NCBI RefSeq assembly: GCF_014845095.1
Contig: NZ_NKUG01000059.1
Span: 1 to 52,453, forward strand
DNA length: 52,453 bases
Source: Methylobacterium bullatum
Lineage (GTDB): Bacteria > Pseudomonadota > Alphaproteobacteria > Rhizobiales > Beijerinckiaceae
Direction of reading: 5' to 3'
Shown one piece after another: positions 1 through 8,749 of the stretch. The stretch's first letter is position 1, and the number at the start of each line of letters is the position of its first letter. The translations under genes and the position numbers were made by a program. The notes under the pieces were generated by a model. The model was given only the letters and a program-made list of their open reading frames with translations. It was not told the origin of the DNA and made no database searches.

Positions 1-136
1 CGGCGGAGATCTCCGCCGCCTTCGCGTCGATGGCAGCGCGTCGGTCGGCGGCCTCGGCCAGAGCCCGCTCTGCGGCGGGCGTCAAGGCGGGGCGGGGCGG
101 GATCTCGGCACTTTCCGCGTCGTCGGGCGTCGTCAT
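1..136 (-). CDS. DUF1674-family protein, N-terminal part (runs off the window)
   Basis: Reading leftwards from an ATG at 134-136, an open frame of 45 codons reaches the window edge. It begins MTTPDDAESAEIPPRP and continues with a PALTPAAERALAEA segment. A proline-rich start followed by LTPAAxRALAEA is typical of the N-terminus of small DUF1674 (SDHAF4-like) proteins, which in Hyphomicrobiales often lie next to an RsmB-family methyltransferase, as here. The conserved C-terminal DUF1674 signature lies outside the window, so the family call rests on the N-terminus and context only. It is divergent from rsmB, and the 86 bases between the two starts must hold both promoters. Confidence 0.6.
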   Translation of the reverse strand, partial: MTTPDDAESAEIPPRPALTPAAERALAEAADRRAAIDAKAAEISA

Positions 137-222
137 GGCTTGCATCTCGGTGGGCCGGATGGGAGGGCATCCGTTGGGATTGGCTCCGGGTGACCGGGCC
201 TCGGACACGGAAAGTGGCATTC

Positions 223-1620
223 ATGGCGACACGCCGCAACGCGGATGGGCCGACGACGACGATCGACCGCACGGTTCCGGGCCTCGCCGCCCGGCAGGTG
301 GCCCATGCCGCCGTGTCCGATCTCCTCGTGCAGGGCCGCGCCTTCGCCCTCGAGGATGCCCTGGCCAAGGCGGGCGTCGACGCCGGACTCGACGCTGCCG
401 ACGCATCGCTGGCGCGGGCCATCGCCACCGCCACCTTCCGCCGCCTCGGCTTCCTGCGGCGGATGCTGACCGCCCGCATGACTCAGGGCCTGCCGCCGGA
501 CCAGCCGAGGCTGGTGGCCCTCCTCGTCACCGGCGCCGTGCAGATCCTCGATCTCAACGTGCCGGACCATGCCGCCGTGGATCTCTCGGTCCGCCTCGCC
601 AAGGGCGATCCCTACCTGCAGCACACGCCCGGCCTCGTGAACGCCATCCTGCGCCGGGTCATCCGTGAGCGGGACGCCATCGCGGCCGAGGCGTCCGATC
701 CCCTGGCGCAGAACACCCCGGACTGGCTCGCCGCCCGCTGGAGCGCCGCTTATGGACCCGACACGGCCCGGGCCATCGCCGCGGCCCATCTCTCGGGCGC
801 GGCCCTCGACATCACGCCGCGCGGCAGCGCGACGGAATGGGCCGAGCGCCTCGGCGGCGTCGCCCTGCCCACCGGCAGCATCCGCCTGCACGAGGTCCGC
901 TCGGCGGTCTCGGACCTGCCCGGCTACGGCGAGGGCGCGTGGTGGGTGCAGGACGCCGCCGCCGCCATCCCCGCCCGCCTGCTCGCGGCCGGGCCGGGGC
1001 AGCGCGTGGCCGATCTCTGCGCCGCGCCCGGCGGCAAGACCGCCCAGCTCGCCGCCACGGGGGCGGAGGTGGTGGCCGTGGACCGTTCGGCCCCGCGCCT
1101 CGAACGTCTGTCCGAGAACCTCGCCCGCCTCGGGCTGAAGGCCGAGATCCGCGTCGGCGATGCCACCCAATTGCCCGAGACCGACGCCGGCACGTTCGAC
1201 GCCGTGCTCCTCGACGCGCCCTGTTCGGCCACCGGCACCATCCGCCGCCATCCCGACGTCGCCTGGACCAAGGCCGGCGGGGATGTCGGGCGCCTCGGCG
1301 GGCTGCAGCGCCGCCTCCTCGACCGCGCCGCCACCCTGGTGAAGCCGGGAGGGCGTCTCGTCTACTGCACCTGCTCGCTGGAGCCCGAGGAAGGCGAGGG
1401 GCAGGTCGCCGCCTTCCTCGCCCGCAATCCGGCTTTCGAACGGCTCGCGATCCGCCCCGAAGAGGTCGGCGGCCTCGGCGAGCTCATCAACGGCGACGGT
1501 GACCTTCGAACGCTGCCCTCGCATCTGTCCGGCGATAGGGTCGATGGCGAAGGTGCCCCTGCGGTGGTCCGTGGCGGGATCGACGGGTTCTTCGCGAGCC
1601 GTCTGGTTCGGAAAGCCTAA
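223..1620 (+). CDS. rsmB: RsmB-family 16S rRNA m5C methyltransferase
   Basis: This 465-residue protein is a cytoplasmic SAM-dependent rRNA cytosine-5 methyltransferase of the RsmB/NOP2 family. An N-terminal NusB-like RNA-binding region (about residues 20-150) precedes a Rossmann methyltransferase domain. The SAM-binding motif APGGKT is near residues 268-273. The two family cysteines are in DAPCSATG (C334) and YCTCS (C384, the expected nucleophile). The frame is open from a GTG at 190, but the ATG at 223 is preceded by GGAAAG eight bases upstream, so I prefer it. The papain-like gene begins 8 bases after the stop, suggesting co-transcription. Assignment to RsmB rather than a paralogue rests on the NusB-like half. 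Confidence 0.9.
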   Translation: MATRRNADGPTTTIDRTVPGLAARQVAHAAVSDLLVQGRAFALEDALAKAGVDAGLDAADASLARAIATATFRRLGFLRRMLTARMTQGLPPDQPRLVALLVTGAVQILDLNVPDHAAVDLSVRLAKGDPYLQHTPGLVNAILRRVIRERDAIAAEASDPLAQNTPDWLAARWSAAYGPDTARAIAAAHLSGAALDITPRGSATEWAERLGGVALPTGSIRLHEVRSAVSDLPGYGEGAWWVQDAAAAIPARLLAAGPGQRVADLCAAPGGKTAQLAATGAEVVAVDRSAPRLERLSENLARLGLKAEIRVGDATQLPETDAGTFDAVLLDAPCSATGTIRRHPDVAWTKAGGDVGRLGGLQRRLLDRAATLVKPGGRLVYCTCSLEPEEGEGQVAAFLARNPAFERLAIRPEEVGGLGELINGDGDLRTLPSHLSGDRVDGEGAPAVVRGGIDGFFASRLVRKA

Positions 1621-1628
1621 GGCGCACG

Positions 1629-2771
1629 GTGCGGGGCTTCCGCCATGCCATTGCCGGACTGTTCGCGGTCTTGCCTCTCGTCGGACAGGCCGGGGCCGAC
1701 GGGACCGACCGCCGCATCCTACCGGTGGCGCCGGCCTATGCCCGCAATCCCGCCTGCGCCCCTGTCTCGCTGACGATCCCGTTCGAGATCCATACCGGCA
1801 CCCGCGACGTGGGGATTTCGCCCTCGCCGAAAGACCTGCCCCTGAACCAGGGCGAGAGCGCGATCTGCTTTGCCTACGCCACGGCGGACATGATCTCGCA
1901 CCGAGTCGGCAAATCGGTCTCGCCCCTCGACGTGGCGACGAAATTCTACTTCGCCGACCCTGCGCGCCTGGAGGCGATCGCGGACCCGCATCTGAAACGC
2001 CATCTTCGCGCGCACACTGCCTACCGGGCCGACATCGCCTGGAGCCGCAACAATGCGGAGGTGACCAAGGACGGTAATCCGAGCCTGGAACCGTATTTCG
2101 ACAAGATCGAGGGCGGCGAGGAGGATACGGCAGCGCTCCTCTACAATATCGGCGGGTATTGCGAGGACCGCGACCTGCCGTCCAACGACGGCTATCGCTA
2201 CGTGATGCCGGCGTTACGCGCGCTGCGTTACCGGACGAAGCTTCGCCCGACGCGCCAGAGCTTTCGCGCTGTAGCCGCCACCGCGACCCATCTGCGCGGG
2301 CGATGGGCCGATCCGTTCAACGCGGCCTGGTTCGCCCATGTGGAGACGGCTTGCCGCCGGACGCCGCTGCCGGTGCCGCTCCTGCCGGTCTCCTACCGCG
2401 TGGCGGCGAGCCAGGCCGATTTCGCCGACATGATCGAATCCGGCCGCCATCCGAGCAGGCCGAAGCTCGACCGCATCCTGGCCATGGTGGATTACGCCCT
2501 CGACCATGGCCGCGTGCCGACCGTGGGCTACAGCTGGTATCTCCTGGAGGACCGCGACCCGAAGGATCCCGACCTGTTCGCCGACCATGCGAGCCCGGTC
2601 ATCGGCCGCCGCAAGGCGGGCGATGTTTGCCAGTATCGAATCCAGGACAATACCGGTGAATATTGCGGCCGCATGCGCGACGGCATCCGCGAGCGCTGCG
2701 ACAATGGTCGCATCTGGGTGACGGAGAGCGAGTTGCGACGGACTTTGTATAGCGTGACGTATCTTCGGTAG
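1629..2771 (+). CDS. Secreted papain-like (C1-fold) cysteine peptidase candidate
   Basis: This 380-residue protein has a signal peptide at about residues 1-23. The mature part carries a full papain-type tetrad by spacing. NQGESAICFAYA places Q74 six residues before C80, as in papain NQGSCGSCWAF. H320 lies in DHASPVIG, and N341 in IQDNTG matches the papain KNSWG asparagine. The first cysteine of the papain signature is replaced by serine, so the usual disulfide is absent, but several other cysteines are present. No prodomain is recognisable. The start is a GTG 8 bases after rsmB, and I see no better candidate. Family membership is inferred from motif order; substrate and partner are unknown. 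It converges on the next gene with only 9 bases between the stops. Confidence 0.65.
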   Translation: MRGFRHAIAGLFAVLPLVGQAGADGTDRRILPVAPAYARNPACAPVSLTIPFEIHTGTRDVGISPSPKDLPLNQGESAICFAYATADMISHRVGKSVSPLDVATKFYFADPARLEAIADPHLKRHLRAHTAYRADIAWSRNNAEVTKDGNPSLEPYFDKIEGGEEDTAALLYNIGGYCEDRDLPSNDGYRYVMPALRALRYRTKLRPTRQSFRAVAATATHLRGRWADPFNAAWFAHVETACRRTPLPVPLLPVSYRVAASQADFADMIESGRHPSRPKLDRILAMVDYALDHGRVPTVGYSWYLLEDRDPKDPDLFADHASPVIGRRKAGDVCQYRIQDNTGEYCGRMRDGIRERCDNGRIWVTESELRRTLYSVTYLR

Positions 2772-2780
2772 GCGCCCGCC

Positions 2781-3482
2781 CTACGGCGTGATCACCCGCA
2801 TGGAGACCGTCTGAATCTGCGCCGCGCCGTTCACGTCGCTCGCGGGCGCCGCCTTTTTCAGCCGGGCCATGAACTTGCGCACCTCGTCGGGCGGCAATGC
2901 GCCCACCGGGGCGATCATCATGGACAGGAGCGCCTTGGTCTTGCGATCGACCGAAGCGGAGCGGCTCACCGGCTCGAAATCCCGCGCGGTATGGGTCTTG
3001 TCCTCGTTGCCGGTGAAGACGCGGGCGCCGTCCTTCAGCACGACGATGTCGCCGGGGCGCAGGGTCGGATCCTTGAGGAGGGCGGCCATCGGCCCGGAGG
3101 AGAGCGGGATCGGCGTCTGGCGGTCGCCGATCTGCAGCTGCAGCGGCTCGCTCTTCGGCAGGGCGGCGTAACGGATCTTCGGGCGCGGGCGGTTCGCCTC
3201 GCGCCGGATCGTCAGGGACCTTTGCGGCGACTCGATCGCGGGAGCGGGCTGCTGCGCTTCCACCGCTGGGCGGGACGGAGAGAACAACGCGTCGAACAGG
3301 CCGCCGAGGCCACGGTCTTGAGCGTTCTGGGCCATCGCAGCGCCAGACGTGCACAATAACGCCGCGGCGGACATCAAGAGACCGGCGCGCTTGAAGACGG
3401 GGATGACAGTCACAGGCACACTGCCATTGCTGGAGGCTGCAGGAACGAAACTCGCTGGCGCTGTGTATAACCTGTGCAGCAT
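2781..3482 (-). CDS. Secreted hypothetical protein
   Basis: A protein of up to 233 residues that I do not recognise. A hydrophobic segment (KRAGLLMSAAALLC) ending in AMAQ looks like a signal peptide. The N-region before it is unusually long if the ATG at 3482 is used, and in-frame GTG codons at 3419 and 3413 would give a normal signal peptide. None of the three has a strong ribosome-binding site. The mature part is rich in proline, lysine and arginine, with a segment reading PLSSGPMAALLKDPTLRPGD followed by IVVLKDGARVF. That resembles a small beta-rich domain for a periplasmic partner, which is inference only. It is divergent from the heparinase-like gene. Confidence 0.6.
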   Translation of the reverse strand: MLHRLYTAPASFVPAASSNGSVPVTVIPVFKRAGLLMSAAALLCTSGAAMAQNAQDRGLGGLFDALFSPSRPAVEAQQPAPAIESPQRSLTIRREANRPRPKIRYAALPKSEPLQLQIGDRQTPIPLSSGPMAALLKDPTLRPGDIVVLKDGARVFTGNEDKTHTARDFEPVSRSASVDRKTKALLSMMIAPVGALPPDEVRKFMARLKKAAPASDVNGAAQIQTVSMRVITP

Positions 3483-3720
3483 TCAACCGTTCCGGCCGAG
3501 TTCGCCAAAAAATACAGTTTGCCGGGCCGTGGCGGTGCCCAACCTTTCCCCTGGGCGCGGCGCCACTCCGGAGGGGGAAATCCGGAGCGGAGAGGCCACG
3601 AGGCGGCGCGATGAGTATCGGCATCCTTAATTGTTGGTTAATAGGCACGGCTTAGCTTCCAGATGGGACGACATCCGGCACGATGGCCATCCGGGTCGCG
3701 GTGCTGGAGGAAAGGCGTGC

Positions 3721-5505
3721 GTGGGTTGGGGGGCTGATCGTTGGCGTTTCTATCGGCTCGTCGGGCGTGAGATCGCGCGCTCGGCGCGGGGCGTCTCCGC
3801 ACGCCTCACCGCGAGCCCGGACCTGCTCGCGCGCGCCCGTGTCAGCGCTCTGGTGATCGCCCCGCACGATCTGCGCACCAGCGACGCCACCTTCGCCGAC
3901 GACATCTATGCCGGCCTGTTCGTCTTTGCGGGACGCTCGCTCTCGGTGAGCGGCCGCTCGCCCTTCGATTACGCGCCGCCCTCGCCGGAATGGGCGGATG
4001 CGTTCTACGGCTTCGGCTGGCTGCGCCACCTGCGCGCCGCCGACACGGCGCTGGCGCGCGCCAATGCCCGCGCCTTCGTGGCGGATTTCATCGCCGGCCG
4101 TGGCGACGAGGCCCTGGCTGCGCCCGTGCCCGTGGCGGCACGGCGGCTGATCTCCTTCCTGTGCCAGTCGCCCCTCGTGCTGGAAGGGGCGGACCACGCC
4201 TTCTACCAGGCCTTCCTCAAGGCGGTGGGGCGCGGCGCTAGAGACCTCGAACGCTCCCTGCGCCGGGGCCTGCCACCGCAATCGCGGCTCCTGGCGGTGG
4301 TGGCCCTGTGCTATGCCGGATTGTGCTGCGAGGGCATTCAACCGATCCTGCGCCGGGCCACGCGCATCCTGTCGCGCGAGCTCGACCGGCAGATCATGGC
4401 GGACGGCGGCCCTCGTAGCCGCGACCCGCGCTTCGCCATGGAGCTCCTCCTCGACCTTCTGCCCCTGCGCCAGAGCTTCCTCAGCCGCAGCCTCGATCCG
4501 CCGGTGGCCTTGCTCCATGCCATCGACCGCATGCTGCCCCTGCTGCGCCTCCTGCGCCACGGCGATGCGTCCCTGAGCCATTTCAACGGCATGGGCGCCA
4601 CGGCGGCGGACCATCTCGCCACCTTGCTGGTCTATGACGGCGCCCTGGCGCAGCCGATGATGCACGCGCCGAATTCCGGCTATGAGCGGCTGGAGAGCGG
4701 CCGGGTCGTCGTGGTCGCCGATGTGGGTGCGCCGCCGCCGCTGCCCTTCTCGATGAATGCCGGGGCCGGCTGCCTTTCCTTCGAGATGTCGAGCGGCCCC
4801 CAGCGGGTGGTGATCAATTGCGGCCTGCCGGCGAGCGGCCCGGAGCTGCGGCGCCTTGCCCGCAGCACCGCCGCCCATTCCACCGCGACGGTGGGAGATT
4901 CCTCGTCCTGCCGCTTCCTCGGCGCCAGCGAGGGGGTGGGAAGTCGCTGGGCGTCGGACTGGCTCATCGGGCGGATCGGACCCGTGCTGGTGCGCGGCCC
5001 GCGCGCGGTCAAATCCGAGCGGACGACCGATGGCGGCTCGCTGATCCTCGCCGGCCGCCATGACGGCTATGCCGCGGAATTCGGGATCGTCCACGAGCGG
5101 CGCTGGTGCCTCCTCCCGGACGGCGCCGGGCTCGAAGGCGAGGATGCCTTCGTGTCGGTGGCCCACAAGGGAAATCGCATCCGGCTGCGCCCGCCGGAGG
5201 CGGCGATCCGCTTCCACCTCCATCCCGCCATCGCGGCCAATGCGGCCGAGGGCGGAGGGGTCGACCTGGCCTCGCCCCTGGGAGAGGTCTGGCGGTTCGA
5301 GGCCGACGGCGCGGCCCTGGCCCTGGAGGAGAGCGTGTATTTCGCGGGGCTGACGGGTGCGCGGCGGACCGACCAGATCGTCCTCTACGTGACAGCGGGG
5401 GAGGGCACGCGGGTGCGATGGCGCTTCCTGCACCTCGCGCAGGCGCCGGGGCGGAACGATCCCGCCCGGAGCGAGGCGCCGGTGGCCGATGAGGCGGCGC
5501 GGTAG
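3721..5505 (+). CDS. Heparinase II/III-family protein
   Basis: This protein of about 594 residues has the architecture of bacterial heparinase II/III-family proteins, with an alpha-helical N-terminal half and a beta-sandwich C-terminal half (about residues 320-570). The helical half includes the [12 protein letters not shown] segment and a FNGMG motif; the C-terminal half contains [18 protein letters not shown]. The frame is open from a TTG at 3631, but a GTG at 3721 has GGAGGAAAGG six bases upstream and is clearly the better start. Proteins of this type commonly sit just before purH in alphaproteobacteria, as here. The family includes glycosaminoglycan and alginate lyases, but the substrate cannot be read from sequence. 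No signal peptide is evident. Confidence 0.8.
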   Translation: MGWGADRWRFYRLVGREIARSARGVSARLTASPDLLARARVSALVIAPHDLRTSDATFADDIYAGLFVFAGRSLSVSGRSPFDYAPPSPEWADAFYGFGWLRHLRAADTALARANARAFVADFIAGRGDEALAAPVPVAARRLISFLCQSPLVLEGADHAFYQAFLKAVGRGARDLERSLRRGLPPQSRLLAVVALCYAGLCCEGIQPILRRATRILSRELDRQIMADGGPRSRDPRFAMELLLDLLPLRQSFLSRSLDPPVALLHAIDRMLPLLRLLRHGDASLSHFNGMGATAADHLATLLVYDGALAQPMMHAPNSGYERLESGRVVVVADVGAPPPLPFSMNAGAGCLSFEMSSGPQRVVINCGLPASGPELRRLARSTAAHSTATVGDSSSCRFLGASEGVGSRWASDWLIGRIGPVLVRGPRAVKSERTTDGGSLILAGRHDGYAAEFGIVHERRWCLLPDGAGLEGEDAFVSVAHKGNRIRLRPPEAAIRFHLHPAIAANAAEGGGVDLASPLGEVWRFEADGAALALEESVYFAGLTGARRTDQIVLYVTAGEGTRVRWRFLHLAQAPGRNDPARSEAPVADEAAR

Positions 5506-5579
5506 CCGATAGGGCGGCATCTGTGGTACCCGCCGCGTTTCAGGGGCAGATTCTGCCCTGTGCCGGACGGTTCTCGACG

Positions 5580-7178
5580 ATGTCGCATGATCAGGCGCGG
5601 GTTGCCCGCGCACTCCTTTCCGTCTCCGACAAGACGGGCCTCGTGGATTTCGCCCGCGCGCTGTCCGAGCGCGGCGTCGCCCTGGTCTCCACCGGCGGCA
5701 CGCACCGGGCCTTGAGCGAGGCGGGACTGCCGGTCACGGAAGTCGCCGAGATCACCGGCTTTCCCGAGATGATGGACGGGCGGGTGAAGACCCTGCACCC
5801 GGCGGTGCATGGCGGCCTCCTCGCCGTGCGCGACGATCCCGAGCATCAGGCGGCGCTGGCCGCCCACGGCATCGGCGCCATCGACCTGCTCGTGGTCAAT
5901 CTCTATCCGTTCGAGGCGACGATCGCGAAACCCTGCGCTTATGACGACGCGGTCGAGAACATCGATGTGGGCGGCCCGGCGATGATCCGCGCGGCGGCCA
6001 AGAACCATGCCGACGTGGCGGTGGTGGTGGATGTGGCCGATTACGGCGCGATCCTCTCGGAGCTCGAAGCCGGCAACGGCACGCTGGGGGCCGCGACCCG
6101 CAGGCGGCTGGCGCAGAAGGCCTTCGCCCGCACCGCTTCCTACGATTCCGCCATCGCCTCCTGGCTCGCCGACCATGTGGAGATGGAGGCGGCTCCCGCC
6201 TTCCGCGCCTTCGGCGGCACCCTCGCCCAATCACTGCGCTACGGCGAGAACCCGCACCAATCGGCGGCCTTCTACCGGACGCCCGGCCTCGTTCGGCCCG
6301 GTGTGGCCAGCGCCCGCCAGCTCCAGGGCAAGGAACTGTCCTTCAACAACCTCAACGATACCGACGCGGCCTATGAATGCGTCGCCGAGTTCGACCCGGC
6401 CCGCGCCGCCGCGGTGGCGATCATCAAGCACGCCAACCCGTGCGGCGTCGCCGAAGGCGACACCCTGGCGGAGGCCTACGAGCGGGCGCTGGCTTGCGAC
6501 CCCACTTCGGCCTTCGGCGGCATCGTCGCCCTCAACCGCACGCTGGATGCCGAATCGGCCGCGCGGATCGTCGAGATCTTCACGGAGGTGATCATCGCGC
6601 CGGACGCCACCGAGGAGGCGATCGCCCTCGTCGCCACCAAGAAGAACCTGCGCCTTCTCCTCACAGGCGGCCTGCCCGACCCGCGCGCCAAGGGCTTTTC
6701 CATGCGCAACCTCGCCGGCGGCATCCTGGTCCAGGGCCGCGACGCGGCCGTGGTCGACGACATGACGCTGAAGGTGGTGACGAAGCGCGAGCCCACGGCG
6801 CAGGAATATGCCGACCTGCGCTTCGCCTACCGCGTCGCCAAGCACGTCAAGTCGAATGCCATCGTCTACGCCCGGAACGGCGCCACGGTTGGGATCGGCG
6901 CCGGGCAGATGTCGCGGGTGGATTCCTCGCGCATCGCCGCCTGGAAGGCGGCGGAGGGCGCCAAGCGCATCGGCGCGGCGGAGAGCCTCGCCAAGGGCTC
7001 GGTGGTGGCCTCGGACGCTTTCTTCCCCTTCGCCGACGGCCTGATCGCGGCGGCGGAAGCCGGCGCCACGGCGGTGATTCAGCCCGGCGGATCGATGCGG
7101 GACGCCGACGTGATCAAGGCCGCCGACGAGGCCGGGCTCGCCATGGTGTTTACAGGACATCGCCACTTCCGGCACTGA
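5580..7178 (+). CDS. purH: Bifunctional AICAR transformylase/IMP cyclohydrolase
   Basis: This 532-residue enzyme catalyses the last two steps of IMP synthesis: formylation of AICAR with 10-formyl-THF, then ring closure. The N-terminal cyclohydrolase (MGS-like) domain begins with [15 protein letters not shown] and contains STGGTHRAL and [14 protein letters not shown]. The C-terminal transformylase domain has the catalytic IKHANPCG motif (K283, H284) and ends with [12 protein letters not shown] and [10 protein letters not shown], as expected for a complete protein. The ATG at 5580 gives a protein starting right at the conserved domain. An upstream in-frame GTG at 5523 would add 19 unconserved residues. 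It follows the heparinase-family gene by 74 bases. Confidence 0.97.
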   Translation: MSHDQARVARALLSVSDKTGLVDFARALSERGVALVSTGGTHRALSEAGLPVTEVAEITGFPEMMDGRVKTLHPAVHGGLLAVRDDPEHQAALAAHGIGAIDLLVVNLYPFEATIAKPCAYDDAVENIDVGGPAMIRAAAKNHADVAVVVDVADYGAILSELEAGNGTLGAATRRRLAQKAFARTASYDSAIASWLADHVEMEAAPAFRAFGGTLAQSLRYGENPHQSAAFYRTPGLVRPGVASARQLQGKELSFNNLNDTDAAYECVAEFDPARAAAVAIIKHANPCGVAEGDTLAEAYERALACDPTSAFGGIVALNRTLDAESAARIVEIFTEVIIAPDATEEAIALVATKKNLRLLLTGGLPDPRAKGFSMRNLAGGILVQGRDAAVVDDMTLKVVTKREPTAQEYADLRFAYRVAKHVKSNAIVYARNGATVGIGAGQMSRVDSSRIAAWKAAEGAKRIGAAESLAKGSVVASDAFFPFADGLIAAAEAGATAVIQPGGSMRDADVIKAADEAGLAMVFTGHRHFRH

Positions 7179-7235
7179 TGCCGCGCGGTGTGCGGCGAAC
7201 GGCCTGCGCGCATCGCCCTGTCGAGGCTATCTTCC

Positions 7236-8606
7236 ATGACCAACACGTATCTTTCCTCCAATCGCGCGGAGCGCCGGGCGGCCGGCAAGCGCCTGCGCGA
7301 TTCGGTCCCCCGGGAGTCGCATGCCGATTGGTACCCGGCCGAAAACCGCGATCCGCTGGCTGTCTTGCGGGCGAACGATGCGGGCCGGCTGCTCGAGCTG
7401 ATCCCCCTGCGCCACGAGCGGATGCGGGCCAGTCCGTTCGCCTTCCTGCGCGGGGCCGCCGCCGTGATGGCCTCCGATCTCGCCGGCGTTCCGGTTCCGG
7501 GCATCCCGGTCCAGGCCTGCGGCGATTGCCACATCGGCAATTTCGGCGTGTATCGCAGCGCCGAAGGCCAGACCCTGTTCGACATCAACGACTTCGACGA
7601 GACGCTCTGGAACGTCGATTTCACCATCGACGTGAAGCGCCTCGCCGCCAGCGTCGCCGTCGCCGCCTTCGCCCAGGGTGAGGACAAGGCGTATCGCGCG
7701 GCTCGCGCCAGCGTCTGCGCCTATCGCGAGCACATTCGCGAGTTGTCCTATCTCTCGCCCCTGGCGATCTGGCACAGCCGCATCGACCTCGATGAAGAGA
7801 TCGGCCGCCTCGGCGATGGGGACCTGTGCCGGCGCCTCCTGGCCGATGCGGCCTCCGAGACCGCCGACGGTCTGAGCCATGGCGACGCCCCGGACCTCGA
7901 CCCGGCGACCTTCCATTCAGACCCGGCCCAGTGGCGCATCGCCGACAAGGACCCGACGATCTTCCACGAAGGGCCGAACGGCCTGACCGAGGCGGTGCAG
8001 GAAGCGGCCGCCGCGTTGCTCGCCTATCCGCAGAGCCTGCAGGCCGACCGCAACCTGTTGACCCTGCGCTACATGCAGCGCGACGTCGCCTTCAAGGTGG
8101 TGGGCATCGGCTCGGTGGGCACGGTCTGCGCCGTGGGGCTCTACTCCGACTCGGATGGCGCGCCGCTCTTCCTGCAGATCAAGGAAGCCCGGCCTTCTGT
8201 CCTGGGTCAGCTCGCCCTGAGCCCGTTCTTCCTCGCATCCGAGGGTCAGCGGGTGATCGACGGCCAGCGCATCATGCAGGCGGCCAGCGACATGTTCCTC
8301 GGCACCGCTCATTCCGAGGTGAGCGGGCGCTCCTATTACGTGCGCCAGCTCAAGAACAAGAAGCTCTCGGCCGTCGCCGAGATCCTCGCCGAGAGCGGCC
8401 CCAAAGCCTATGCGCGGCTCTGCGGCACCACGCTCGCCCGTGCCCATGCCCGCTCCGGGGACGCGGCGATGATCGCCGGCTATCTCGGCAAGGGCGACGC
8501 CTTCGACGAGGCGGTGGCCGAGTTCGCCATGCGCTATGCCTGGCAGACGATAGCCGATCATCACGCCCTGCAGGCGGCCCATGCGGAGACCGTCGAGGCT
8601 GCTTGA
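7236..8606 (+). CDS. DUF2252-family protein (kinase-like fold)
   Basis: A 456-residue cytoplasmic protein of the DUF2252 family. Diagnostic motifs are QACGDCHIGNFG (D97, H99) and LFDINDFDE, which resemble the catalytic-loop and metal-binding motifs of aminoglycoside-phosphotransferase-like kinases. RAERRAAGKRLRDSVPRESH at the N-terminus is also typical. The biochemical function of the family is unknown to me; small-molecule phosphorylation is an inference from the fold. The frame opens at 7188, but the ATG at 7236 is preceded by GAGGC at a suitable distance and starts MTNTYLSSNRAERR. A strong bidirectional terminator follows 34 bases after the stop. Confidence 0.85.
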   Translation: MTNTYLSSNRAERRAAGKRLRDSVPRESHADWYPAENRDPLAVLRANDAGRLLELIPLRHERMRASPFAFLRGAAAVMASDLAGVPVPGIPVQACGDCHIGNFGVYRSAEGQTLFDINDFDETLWNVDFTIDVKRLAASVAVAAFAQGEDKAYRAARASVCAYREHIRELSYLSPLAIWHSRIDLDEEIGRLGDGDLCRRLLADAASETADGLSHGDAPDLDPATFHSDPAQWRIADKDPTIFHEGPNGLTEAVQEAAAALLAYPQSLQADRNLLTLRYMQRDVAFKVVGIGSVGTVCAVGLYSDSDGAPLFLQIKEARPSVLGQLALSPFFLASEGQRVIDGQRIMQAASDMFLGTAHSEVSGRSYYVRQLKNKKLSAVAEILAESGPKAYARLCGTTLARAHARSGDAAMIAGYLGKGDAFDEAVAEFAMRYAWQTIADHHALQAAHAETVEAA

Positions 8607-8640
8607 CGGCACACGGGCTCCGCGCGCGGACGACACGAGA

Positions 8641-8668
8641 AAGGGCCCCGGAGCGATCCGGGGCCCTT
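8641..8668. terminator. Bidirectional intrinsic terminator
   Basis: A perfect 11-bp stem (AAGGGCCCCGG with CCGGGGCCCTT) closes a 6-base loop. T-rich sequence follows on the plus side (TTATTTC) and TTTCTC on the minus side. It lies between the convergent DUF2252 and MHS transporter genes and can serve both. Confidence 0.85.
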
Positions 8669-8701
8669 ATTTCATGGCGGAACATCGGGCGCTTCACGTC
8701 C

Positions 8702-8737
8702 GGCGTCGGACCGTGGCGGAGAGCCCGGTCCGACGCC
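8702..8737 (-). terminator. Second hairpin downstream of the MHS transporter
   Basis: GGCGTCGGACCG at 8702-8713 pairs perfectly with CGGTCCGACGCC at 8726-8737 across a 12-base loop, starting 12 bases beyond the transporter stop codon. There is no T tract directly after it on the minus strand, so it may stabilise the mRNA end or act together with the terminator at 8641-8668. Confidence 0.55.
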
Positions 8738-8749
8738 CCCGTTCGAGGA

